Below are positions 31,143 to 40,901 of a stretch of 64,000 bases of DNA, in pieces. How positions within the stretch are numbered: the first letter of the stretch is position 1; every line of letters starts with the position of its first letter. A program made the translations under genes and the position numbers. The notes below the pieces were generated by a model, which made no database searches, had not been told where the DNA came from, and saw nothing but the letters and a program-made list of their open reading frames with translations. The stretch spans positions 1-64,000 of the forward strand of contig QPMI01000470.1 of the NCBI GenBank assembly GCA_004431415.1. Direction: 5' to 3'. This stretch comes from Cyanophora paradoxa. Lineage: Eukaryota; Glaucocystophyceae; Cyanophorales; Cyanophoraceae.

Positions 31143-33007
31143 CTACCGAGGCCGGAGGAGGGGCACGCATGCGAGGGCGAGGAAGGTCGCCTGGGGGTAC
31201 GCCGCGCCGTCAGCCGGGGCACAGGGGTACAGGGTCCTCGGACCGGCAGGGGCGGGGGTACGCACGACGGCGTAGCCGGCGGTGGCGACTAGGATGCCGG
31301 GTACCGTGTGGCCGTGCCACCTACCAAGGGCCCGGGGGTACAGAATCAGATCAAGAGGAGGGGTCCTGGAAAAGGCCAGGAGGGGTACGCGCTTCAGGTT
31401 GTTCGTCATCCCGGCGCAGGTCGTTGGACCTGCGGAGGGCGCGTTTCGCCCAGATTCGGGGGGCGGGGGGGGGGCTGAAGCGAGGGGGGTACCGCCGACG
31501 CAGGCGTTGGAAGCGACGACGATGTCGTCAAGCCGCCAGCGGAGGACCGCCCCTACCCCAAAGAGCACCTGGAGGGGGGTACACGCTCGCGAGAGGAAGA
31601 GAGGGGGCGGGGGGTGGCGGTGGGGGGGAGAGCCCCGCAAGGGGTACGCGGACCAGGGCGTGGACGGCGATGACGAAGAGGGCGTACGCGAACATCATGG
31701 GCCTGCGGGGGGTAAGGGACAATTCAAACAATTCAAGTCACTCAGGGGGGGGGGGGGGGGGCAAAGCTTTATAATTAGCCTTAGTAGCCTCCATCTTTCG
31801 ATTTCCGTTCCGTTCCGCGAGCGCACCCGAGCCTGAGGACGGCGGAGACAGAGGCGGATACGCCCAGGGCGGAGAAGAAGTAAGACATGAGCGCCGACCC
31901 CATCGCCCCGCCCAGGCCTGCAGGCCGGGAGCACAGGTAAGAAAGCACGCGGGAGCATTCGTAAGTAAGTAAAGAAATAAGCGGGGGCGTAAAACTCGGG
32001 CCGTGACCCGGGCCGGGAAGCGTAATTATAAGAAAGCAAGCGGGAGTGTATGTACGTAAGAAAGAGGGGGCGCTAGCTCGGGCTGGGCCGCGATCCTAGA
32101 GGCTCGAAACGAGACGGGCACCGAGGCGGGAGGCGGAGAGAGCAGCAGTGGCACGGGGGAAGAGCGCAGTAAGAAGTAAGAAAGCAAGAAAGCAAGGGCG
32201 GCATAAATAAATAAGAAAGCAAGTAAGAAAGCGGGGGCGATATATAATGGGCTTAGCGAGGGGCCGCGGGTTGGGCTTAGGAAGCGAAGAACGAGGCGGG
32301 TACGCGCACCGAGGCGGGAGGCGGAGAGGGCGGCGGTGGCGCGGGGGAAGAGCGTCGCGAGGGCGACCGTCAGGCCCGTCATGACGCAGATCGCCACCGA
32401 GGAGCCGGCCTGAGAGGAAGTTAGATCCGATCGGATCGGATCCGATCAGATCAGATCAGTTTGCACTACGGTATTCGATTACATTAGATCAGATCAGATC
32501 AGATTAGATCAGATTAGAATAATTAGACAAGAAAGAGATCGGATCGGATGCGAACGGATCGGATCGGATCGGATCAGATCGGATCCGAGCACCTTCAGGA
32601 AGAGATCGGAGATCGGAGATCGGATCGGATCAGATCGGATCGGATCAGATCAGATCAGACTCGGATCGGATCAGATCGGATCGGATCGGATCATATTAAA
32701 TTACCTTCAGGAAGAGGCCGGCGGCGTTGAGGGCGGACTGGGCGGCGAAGCTCGCGGCGCATACGGCGGCGGAGAAGGCAAGGGGCAGGGCCAGCGCGAT
32801 GGGGACCCTGAGCAAGCGAGAAGTAAGCAAAATAAGGTCGAGGTTAAACTGAATAAGTAAAACAAAAGAAAGGAAGTATGCTCTGTAACGGTTAAATCAT
32901 TAATCCATGCAAGACAGCTAAAGCAAGTCAGGATTGCTTTCATAGTTGATGAAGATCTAGAAAAGAGGAGCTCGCTTGTTCGCTCGAGGGGTGGGGGTTA
33001 GTGGGGT

Positions 33008-33053
<46 letters not shown>

Positions 33054-34654
33054 CTACGCACTCGGAGGGGTCCAGGGAGAGCTGTTCGGTCGCGGCGGGG
33101 GCGGAGGGGGCGGGGGCGGGGTCCTGCGGCTGGGTACCCGCCTCCGGCGCGCCCCCGTACAGCCCTTTCAAAAAGGGGACCCGGTGGGCCTGGAACAGGA
33201 ACAGGAAGTACAGAGCCTGAGGGGGGTGCGCGTCATATGGGTGCGGGGTGAGGCCAGGGGGTACACGGAGCGGACCATAGAAAGGTTGTCGGCGGCGATG
33301 GCGGCCGTGAGAAAGTCGCCCCCGCTGCGGGGGTACGCGAATGAGATCGATGCAGCGAGGTGCGGTCGGGTACGGGGGTACCGAACGCCCAGCGCCTCGG
33401 CGACCTGTATGGGGAGGATTGGAAGGGGTCGGCAGAGACGCGCGGCAGGGAGTACGTGCGCACAGCAATGAAGTTCATGCTACCCCCGACGAGGGTCGCG
33501 ATGTACCTGCGGGTCCGAATCCCGTGAGTAGTGAAAAGGGGGAGGCGGGCAGGGCTCGCTGCGAACATTGCGCCGAGTTTCCTGCGAGGCGGGGGCGGGG
33601 TAAGAGGCGCGGGAAGGCTGGCGGAGGACGTGAGGGTACGTGTGAATGCCACACCAGTAGTCGGTCGCGCGGAAGATGCGGGTGCCCATCACGCAGCCGA
33701 TGACGACGCCGAGCGAACCGAGGGCGTACCCCTGCGCGCTCTTCACCGGGGGAGGGGGATCATAACGCAGGGGGGTACGCTCGCCTTGAAGACGGGGCCA
33801 AGTCGCTCCTCTGTCTGGCCGGGGGCGGCGGGGGCGGCGGGGGAGGCGGAGGGGGGGAAGAGGAGCCGCTTGAGGTCGGCCCGGAGGAGGAGGAGGGGGA
33901 TGGCGAGGGGTACGAGGTGCGACCAGACCGCTGCGACGGCGCTCAGCGGGATCGAACATCGGGATCCTGTGAGATCAAATCTCGGACCATCGTACGCGGG
34001 GGACTCGGCGGGAAGGATGCCTGCCGCAAAGTCAGCGGAGGCGAAGCCGTCGGCGGCGGCGGAGGACGCGCGGCGAAAGCGGCGGAGCGGAGAAGAGAAG
34101 CGAATTCGAACCTGTGTTGGAGAAGAACATGCCGGCGAGGAGGCTCACAACCACGGCGCTCAGCTTTGCGCTGCGTGCGTGCGCGGCGCGTGAGCTCGCG
34201 GTCGCGGTTTGAAATGCAGCGCCGGCAGCAGCGGCGGGGCCGCGGACCCGATTGTCGTGTAGCGCTCCAGCAGCGGGCCTGGGATCGGCGCGGCTTTAGA
34301 TGCGGATGCTGCGGCAATGGTGCTTGCGAGCGGCGCACCGGCGGCGGCGGCGAACGCGAGGACGGCCCAGTGCGCTCGCACGTCGCGGAGCGGGAGGACC
34401 GCCCGCAGAGCGCCCAGCGCCTCCGGCAGCCCCGGCAGCGCCGCATGCACGTCAAATCTCCTTCGGACGCAGGCGGATGCCGCCCAGCTGGCTGCCGGCC
34501 GCGAGCTGCACGGCGCACCGAAGAAGGCCCGCCGCGCTGCCCCGCAGGCGGACGGCCGCGCGGGCCGATGCTCGCATACTGCGAAAGCTCTCCTTGCGTC
34601 CGGCTGCACGCTGCGGCAGGCCGGCCGTGCCGGCGCGGCGCACGCGAACGCCAT
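31143..34654 (-). CDS. DUF819-family membrane protein, probably plastid targeted
   Basis: Multi-exon minus-strand gene. The N-terminus MAFACAAPARPACRS, rich in Ala, Arg and Ser and without acidic residues, looks like a transit peptide. Ordered segments match DUF819 membrane proteins: HWAVLAFAAAAGAPLAS, KLSAVVVSLLAGMFFSNTG, WSHLVPLAIPLLLLRADLKR, YALGSLGVVIGCVMGTRIFR, VAEALGVRGGDFLTAAIAA, ALYFLFLFQAHRVPFLKG, IALALPLAFSAAVCAASFAA, SSVAICVMTGLTVALATLFP, GAMGSALMSYFFSALGVSA, VLFGVGAVLRWRLDDIVVAS, GGPTTCAGMTNNLK, HTVPGILVATAGYAVV and TFLALACVPLL before the stop at 31143. These make ten or more hydrophobic helices. The family function is not established (putative transporter). Introns: the first donor is GTTCGAATTCG at 34111; most others start GTACCCC. 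Two large introns carry duplications of their own donor region. It lies upstream of, and in the same direction as, the IGPS-like gene. Confidence 0.82.
31930..32300 (-). repeat. Intronic repeat units in the DUF819 gene, including a copy of the exon end
   Basis: The intron contains repeated AAGAAAGCAAG stretches. At 32113-32165 there is a copy of the exon-end region 32309-32361 (GCACCGAGGCGGGAGGCGGA in both), with several substitutions. The copied part includes the donor region. Confidence 0.7.
32419..32696. repeat. GATCGGATC satellite inside an intron of the DUF819 gene
   Basis: Irregular array of GATCG and GATCA pentamers with occasional GATTA. It lies between the exon ending TTCCTGAAG|GTAATT (minus strand, near 32706) and the next exon. 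At 32590-32604 it contains a second ACCTTCAGGAAGAG, identical to the exon end at 32702-32715. Confidence 0.9.
33008..33053 (+). repeat. TG repeat followed by a long G run in an intron
   Basis: (TG)n then more than 30 consecutive G residues on the plus strand, i.e. a C tract on the sense strand of the DUF819 gene. Similar C tracts on the sense strand occur in other introns of the window. Confidence 0.95.
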
Positions 34655-34963
34655 GCGTTCACTGAGCGACGTGTACCCCCGTTCGCCCCCCTCCGGGCCC
34701 CTCGGCGCCCCCCTCCGGCGGCCGCCGAGAGTGCTTCCCCTCTGTCGCGTGTGGCAGCTCCGGATCTATGTCCATGTCCCGTGTGGCAGCGCTGCTCCCC
34801 GTTGCACTTCGGTTTCGCCAGCTGCAGCCGTGGCCGCCGGCAACCCCAGCCGCGGCCGCGCCCACATCGCGCCGACGCTCTCTGCTAGAACTCTTGAAAA
34901 TACAACATCAGCTAGATATCTACTGCTCAGCGGCTGGGCGGGTTCGCTCGACCAGGTCCGCGC
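34655..34963. other. Intergenic between DUF819 and IGPS-like genes
   Basis: Holds the presumed promoter of the DUF819 gene and the 3' end of the IGPS-like gene. No element recognised. Confidence 0.4.
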
Positions 34964-36875
34964 CTACATCTTCGCGTCGTCCGGGATCACAATGGACGGG
35001 CCACCGCCGGCCGCCGCGTCGTCGCCGAAGACCTAAGGAGAGCTTAAGAACAAGAAAAACAAGAAGAAGTTTGACCTAGTTTGAATTAAGATTATGAGGA
35101 CCTTGGCGATGGACATCTGCATCCACTCGAGCTGCTTGGCGTCCACCTCCGCCGGCTTCATAATGTCCGCGATGAGCTTCCCGGGGATGGTTCCCAGCTG
35201 GGGTACAGATTATTCGGGTCAGGGGGTACCGGAAAAGAAGGGGGAAGGGGAAGGAGAGGGGGGTACCTGGAGAGTGAGGGTCGAGTCCCAGAGGTACACG
35301 CCCGAGAAGCCGGCGTCCTTAACCTTGTCCCCGTCCTCCGCCTCCTTCACGTTCTGTACCCCCCGCAGATACTCAGAGAGGGTCCGGTATCCCCTTATCG
35401 GGGGGTGGGGTGGAAGGGAAGGGGGAGGGGCGGGGGGGCGAATGAATAGATGCGTACCCCGCAAAGGGAAATGATCTCCGAGGGAAGCATCCTTTGGATC
35501 TCCTTCGCGGCGTCGAGGAGCTCCTCCTGGGAGGACGTTAGGAGGGGGGTACAACGCCACCGCGCGCTCGGGGGGTACCGCACCTGGGACTTCTTGGGTA
35601 CGAGCGGCTGCGTGAGGTACGTGCCGATGATCTGGGCCCCAGTAGAGAGCGCCAGCTCTGGTCCGGAGTGTTCAGGAAAGGAATGGGGGGGGAATCCAAG
35701 GGGGGTACGAGCGCACCGGCCTCCTGCGGGTTCCGAACCTCCACAATGGGCTCGATGCCGACGCGCCGGCAATACTTGACCATAGGGTCCAGGCCCTTGC
35801 CTGCCGCGGGCGTGAGGAGGGGGGGCGGAGGAGCGCGGCCGGGAGGGGTATGGCACCGAGGATCGGGGCGATCAGGACGATGCCGGCGCCGCCCGCCTCC
35901 ACCGCCTCCGCCACCTGCGCGCGGGTTCGAATCCGGGCGGGGCGATCTCAGGTGGGACACGGGGCACGAACCTGGACGGGGTGGACGACGTAATCCTTCC
36001 GGATGGAGGGTACGCCGAGCAGGCCTGCGGGCGGGACCGGGAGACTCGGCACGGCAACCCGGCGGCGGCTCGTGGGGGGAGGGGGGGAAGAAGCGAGAGG
36101 GAAATGGGGTACCCTCGGTTTCGACGACGGTGCGGAGGTCCTCGAGGCCGTTGAGGGCGCTGTCCTGGAGCCGTTCGATGTCCGTGATGACCTGGTACCC
36201 CCAGCGCGCGCGTCGGCGGGGAGCGCGGGTGCGGGTGCAGCGCCCTCGAGGCGGTTGCGCGAGGCGCACGGAGAGCGAGGTTGCGCCGGCCATCTTGTAG
36301 ATCTTGCGCATCTCGGAGATGTCAACGAGCGGTGCGACCATGCGACGCTTGATCTGCGGGCGTGCGGCGCGGCGCCGGGCTCGTCGATCGGGGCCCGAAG
36401 GGCTGGGAAGGTTCCAGCGGGTCGTACCTCGGCGATGCAGCAGAAGTCGACCTTCTGGATCGCCTTCAGAAGCTTCTGCATCGTCTGGCGGGGCTCTGTC
36501 GTCTCCATGACCTTGCGGACTGGGTGGTCGGGGACTGCCGCGCGCCGCGCGCGCAGCGTCAGCCGGGCTCGGTGAGGGGTCGGCGAGGCGGGGGCGCGCA
36601 CTCGCGGCAAGGACCTCCAACTGCTGCTGGATCTCCGTCTGCTTGCGCTCCATGATCGCCGCGAAGGAGCCCGGCTTCGGGGCGTCCTTCTTGGCCTCTG
36701 ACGAGCCGCCCGAGCTGGCGGCGATGAACACGCGCGACGGGCCGGCGCTGGCCGAGTCATCGGACGATGCCACGGTGCGGCGCCCGCGCTGCTTCAAGCC
36801 CAGAAAGCCGGACTGCGAGGCCGCGAGCTCCGTCGTCGAGGCGGCCCGAACGGGAATGGGCGTTACGAATGCCAT
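34964..36875 (-). CDS. Indole-3-glycerol-phosphate-synthase-like protein, plastid targeted, degenerate active site
   Basis: Minus strand, ATG 36875. MAFVTPIPVRAASTTELAAS resembles a transit peptide. Then follow IGPS blocks in order: GSFAAIMERKQTEIQQQLEV (N-terminal helix), FCCIAEIKRRMVAPLVDI joined over an intron GTACGACCC...CGCAG, YKMAGATSLSV, GLEDLRTVVETE, PVIRKDYVVHPVQV, EAVEAGGAGIVLIAPILG, KGLDPMVKYCRRVGIEPIVE, IIGTYLTQPLV and EIISLCGV. The last exon, after an intron GTCCTCATA...CCTTAG, reads VFGDDAAAGGGPSIVIPDD with stop 34964-34966. The family closes the indole ring in tryptophan synthesis. Retained residues: Glu and Lys of AEIKR, Lys of RKDY, Glu of IVEV. Changed: the SPSKG loop is absent, Asn-Asn-Arg is replaced by Thr-Tyr-Leu-Thr, and the phosphate-binding Ser of SESGI is Cys. 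It may be a paralogue with another role. At least nine introns, most with GTACCCC-like donors. Confidence 0.75.
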
Positions 36876-37081
36876 CTGTGCTGTCTCAGCTATGCGTACG
36901 CCCGCTTCCTGTGGCTCCCCTTTCCTGTGGCTGTGTATCTCGCGACGCCTGTACCCGGCCGGCTCGCCTGTACCCGTTCGCGAGGCGAAAACTGAACGCG
37001 AGGCCAGCAGCGGATCGGCTACTCGAAAGCACTTCCGGCGTTAGCTAAAGAACAAGCAAGCCATCTCCGGCGCCCCCGGCG
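36876..37081. promoter_or_regulatory. Short divergent intergenic region (IGPS-like / NAF1)
   Basis: Only 206 bp separate two start codons on opposite strands, so both promoters must lie here or overlap the genes. It contains two TGTACCCG words (36949-36976). No TATA box is evident. Confidence 0.5.
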
Positions 37082-37584
37082 ATGTCCTCGCAACCCGAAG
37101 CGATCCCCGCCGGAGCCGACGTACGCGACCCGGACGCATCCCTTCGGCGACGCGCACCTGTGACGCCGACGTACGGAGCTGACTGCGCCCTCGCCATGTC
37201 CGCGCAGGCTCCCGCGGCGGCGGGCACGGTGCCAGCGACCGCCGAGCAGACGCCGGCGATCGAGGCGTCTGTTTCTCAGCCCTTGCCAACGCCCTCCGTA
37301 TCGGCTCAGCCACCCGCGGCCTCTCCGGACGCCCCCGCGACCGCCGGCGCGATCGCCCCCGTCTCGCAAGCCGCACCAGCGGCCCCCGCAACAGAAAGCG
37401 CACCGGCCGCGGCGAAGGCGGAGCCTGCCGTTCCCGTAGCCGCTGCAGCCGCGTCGGAGCCGCCCGCGGCCTCGGCATCGCCCCCGGCTCCGAATGCAGA
37501 GCACGCACCAGCGATGTCGGCGCCCGACGCCGGCCCTGCAGCCGCCTCGGCGGCCCCGGCGCACGCGGCGGCTCCGGCGCCCAT

Positions 37585-37618
<34 letters not shown>

Positions 37619-40423
37619 GAAGAGGAGGACGATGAGGAGGTGCGGTCCGATCCGAGCAGAGCGCCCGCCGCAGCGGCTCGTCCGGTGCCGCCGGCTGACG
37701 GGGCGCCTCGGCGGGGCGGCAGGTGGACCCGCCTGCAGCGGTGGAGGTACTGGGAGCGGAGGCGCTGCTTCGGAACCCGGCGGCCGCCGCGGCGCTCGCG
37801 GAGCAGCTGGCCCAGCAGCAGCAGGCGGCCGCGGCCGCGGGCGGCCCACAGGCGCGCGCGCGCCTCGAGCACGGCGCCCTAACGGAATTTGATCCGAATT
37901 CGATGCGCAGCCGCCGAAGCACCCGCAGGCGCTCCAGATGCGGGCGATCGTGGACGACGGGTCCGACTCGAGCGACGACGACGACGAGGAGGCCGCCGGG
38001 GACGCGTGCGCTACCCGGCCTCGTTGGCTTCTTCTACTTGCTAGCGTTCACATATCATATAAGATCGCATGAATCTGGAGAGCTAACTGTCATAAATAGC
38101 GCTGCTAGAACTGGCCTTGTTGACTTCTTCTTGTTGTTGCGCTCCTCACGCGAGCGCAGGCGGCCCGTGCCTCCGGGCGCGGCGGATGACGACGAGGACG
38201 GAGACGCAGGAGCGCCGGCGGCGGGTGGGGCGGCGGCGGCGGGCAAGGCCGGCGGGAAGAAGCTGCCGACCAAGGCGCGCCCGCCGCCCCTTCGCACTGA
38301 CTCGATCCGAATTTGATCCGAATTTGATCCGCTTCGAGCAGGAGGAGGCGATCGAAGACATCCGCCGCAAGGCGCGCCGCGCGGCCGACGGCGAGGACGA
38401 CTCGGACTACGAGGTACCCCCCTAGGCCTAGAACTCCCCCCCCCCAAACCCTTTCGGAACATCGCTGAATCTCGAAGCAGGAGACCATAGCCGGACCCAA
38501 GGGACCCAAAACGAAGAACGAGGCGCGCCGTTCGCACCCCGCTCGGGGACGTGGTTCCGCGCGGCTGACTCGAATTTCGTATCCCCCCCTCCGCCCCCCC
38601 AGATGGTGGTCCTACCCCCTCCGGCCCCCGTGGAGATCCAGCTCTCCGCGGAGGACTCAATCGAGCCCCTGGGTACCATCATTGGTGCGCGCGGCGGCCC
38701 GTACCCCCCCCCCCGTCCCCGCCTCGGGCCCACGCTTTCGCCGCAGGCGTCGTTGAGGATCAGGTCGTCGTTCAGAGCGCCATGGGGTACGCCTTTTTAG
38801 AAGCAAAGCAGAGCACAGCGAATCCTTATCGGATTTGATCCGCCCCGGGCCGCCCTCAGGTCAGCGGCGCTCGACGCCGAGTCGATCGTCTGCCTAAAGG
38901 ACCGCACCGTCATCGGCCCGGTACCCCCCTTTTTCCCTCCCGGTATGTTTCGAGATGAGCGCTGACTCCGCCCCGGGGTGGGTGGGTACAGGTCTTCGAG
39001 ACGTTCGGCCCCGTGGTGCAGCCCCTCTACTCGATCCGCCTACCCCCCGGCCTCGACGCCAAGGCACGGCCCCTCCCCACGCTATCCCGCCCTCCCTTTA
39101 TAATTATTTGTACCCCGCGCGCGCGCAGCTGCTGAAGGGGGGTACCGAGGTCGGCTTCGTTCGCCGCCTGGCGAGCTTCGTCCTCCCGGCGCAGCTCCGC
39201 GCGCTGAAGGGGACCGACGCCTCCAACATCCACGACGAGGAGCCGGATGAGGTCTTTTATGTTCTCCTTAATCTCTCCTTAGCTTATCTTATCATCTGGG
39301 GACCGGGCTAGCTAGGCCCTTTACACGATGTATCTTTAGATCCTTTTAGAGGCTAAAAAGGACTCAGACCGTGCCTAGGTCCTATTTACTAAACCTGAAG
39401 TCTCCTCTAAGCTCTAAGCTGAGGTTCTCCTTTTCAATCTCTTCTTTGCTTAACTTCTTAGATCTTTTAATCTCCTCTTATAATTAGCCAAGCTTCTTGA
39501 ACTTGACTTGAGCTAAGCCGGACGAGGTCCTTTATGTTCCTAAGCTAAGCTAGAGCTCTAACCTCTAAGCTCCTCTAATATATAATCTCGAGCAGGAAGA
39601 CGAGTTCAGCGACGACGAGAAGGAGGCCGAGGCCAGGCGCCTGCGGAAGATGGAGGCGGCCAAGAAGCGGGCCCCGCCCCAGGGCGAGGGGCAGGGGCAG
39701 GGGCAGGGGCAGGGGCAGGAGCACCACCCGGCGGGCTGGTCGGGGCTACCGACGAGGAGGGGGGGGAGGCGAGGGCGAGGGTGGGCGCGGCGGGGGCCGC
39801 GGAGGTGCGGCCGCGGCCCTCGAACAGCATCCCTCTGTTTGCTGAGCGCGCCTTGTGTGCAGGGCGCGGCCGCGGCCGCGGCGGGCGGGGCGGAGGCGGC
39901 GGCGGCGGCGGCCGCGACAGCGCGGCGGCGGCGGGTTCCAGTTCAGCGAGCCGGTACCCCCGTCTCCCCTCCCCGCCCCGCACGCGTACCCCTCCCGAAC
40001 TCGGTCCCCGTCCCGCAGCAGGGGGGCGGAGAGGGCCTGCTGCCTACCCCCACCTCCTTCCCGGCGCCGCAGCCGTACCCCTCCCAGCAACCCTTCTCGT
40101 TCGGAGCACCGGTGCACGTACCCAACCTGTCCGGCCTATCCCTGGCCCCGCAGCCATACCCCCCGCCCCAGCCCCAGTACTACCCGCCCCCCCGTCCGCG
40201 TACGGGTACCCCCAGCAGCCGTATCCAGGCTACCCCCGCCCCAGTACGCCCCTGCGCCAGGACAGTACGGCCCCCGTCCGGGCAGTACGCGCCGCCGTAC
40301 CCCGGCGCCCCCGCGTACCCGTACCCCCAGCCCGGCTACGGTGCGGCGGTCTCGCCCCCCCCCCCCCCCCCCCCCCCCCTCTCCCTGACTCCGCTCTGCT
40401 TACGCGCCTACAGGCCAGCAGCC

Positions 40424-40455
<32 letters not shown>

Positions 40456-40577
40456 TGTACCCCGGGCAGCAGGGAGGCCCTCACTCCCACCCCCAGCCCC
40501 ACCCCTACCCGCATGGGCAGCAGGGGCAGCAGCAGGGGCAGGGGGCCCCAGGCCAGCCCCCGCGCTTCTACTTCTGA
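37082..40577 (+). CDS. NAF1: H/ACA snoRNP assembly factor NAF1
   Basis: ATG 37082. The N-terminal 200 residues are Ala/Pro-rich, followed by an acidic run (EDEDEDEDEEEEEDDEE, 37587-37640) and further acidic, Lys-rich stretches. The conserved Gar1/Naf1 RNA-binding core lies at about 38603-39251: VEIQLSAEDSIEPLG, GVVEDQVVVQSAM, ESIVCLKDRTVIGP, VFETFGPVVQPLYSIR and LKGGTEVGFVRRL. After it come DEEPDE|EDEFSDDEKEAEARRL, joined over an intron at 39252-39595, a GQGQGQGQ run and a Pro/Tyr/Gln-rich tail ending QGAPGQPPRFYF, stop 40575-40577. NAF1 binds dyskerin during H/ACA RNP assembly in the nucleus and is later exchanged for GAR1; the Pro-rich tail is typical of the family. A clear GTACCCC intron is 38414-38602. 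In the tail the donor word GTACCCC and Tyr-Pro codons TACCCC are the same bases, so exon limits there are ambiguous. Confidence 0.9.
39241..39538 (+). repeat. Donor-site duplication within a NAF1 intron
   Basis: The exon end plus donor AGCCGGATGAGGTCTTTTAT (39241-39264 in full) is repeated at 39515-39538 with two changes in 24 bases. It lies inside the 344-bp intron 39252-39595. Confidence 0.85.
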
Positions 40578-40901
40578 GTACTTCTAGTTATACTAAAGGC
40601 TGTGTTGTACCGTAGTACGTAAACGCACGCAGACATTTACGAGCACAGCTCAAGTTCTTACAATGAAGACTGCCAGTATTTGCGCATTCCGGATCCGAGG
40701 TCTTTCGAATCGACTGCTATAACATAAATATCTAGCTTTACGTGAAAAATAGACCAACTCAACTAGTATTAACTAGTATGCGTACTAGTACTAGGCCCAT
40801 CATCCGACGTCTACTCGTCCAATTACACTAAATAAGAAGCGAGCAATCTTAGCCACAAACACTAGATTCTGCAAATTCGGATCCTGCTTCAAGGACCCTC
40901 A
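40578..40901. other. Convergent intergenic region
   Basis: AT-richer 324 bp between the stop codons of NAF1 and the secreted protein gene. Contains ACTAGTATTAACTAGTATGC-like palindromic words. No polyadenylation signal can be pointed to with certainty. Confidence 0.5.

Noticed and set aside
35915-35940. GCGGGTTCGAATCCGGGC looks like the T arm of a tRNA
   Set aside because: No anticodon arm or acceptor stem fits around it. It lies near the 3' end of an intron of the IGPS-like gene (minus strand GGATTCGAACCCGCGCGCAG).
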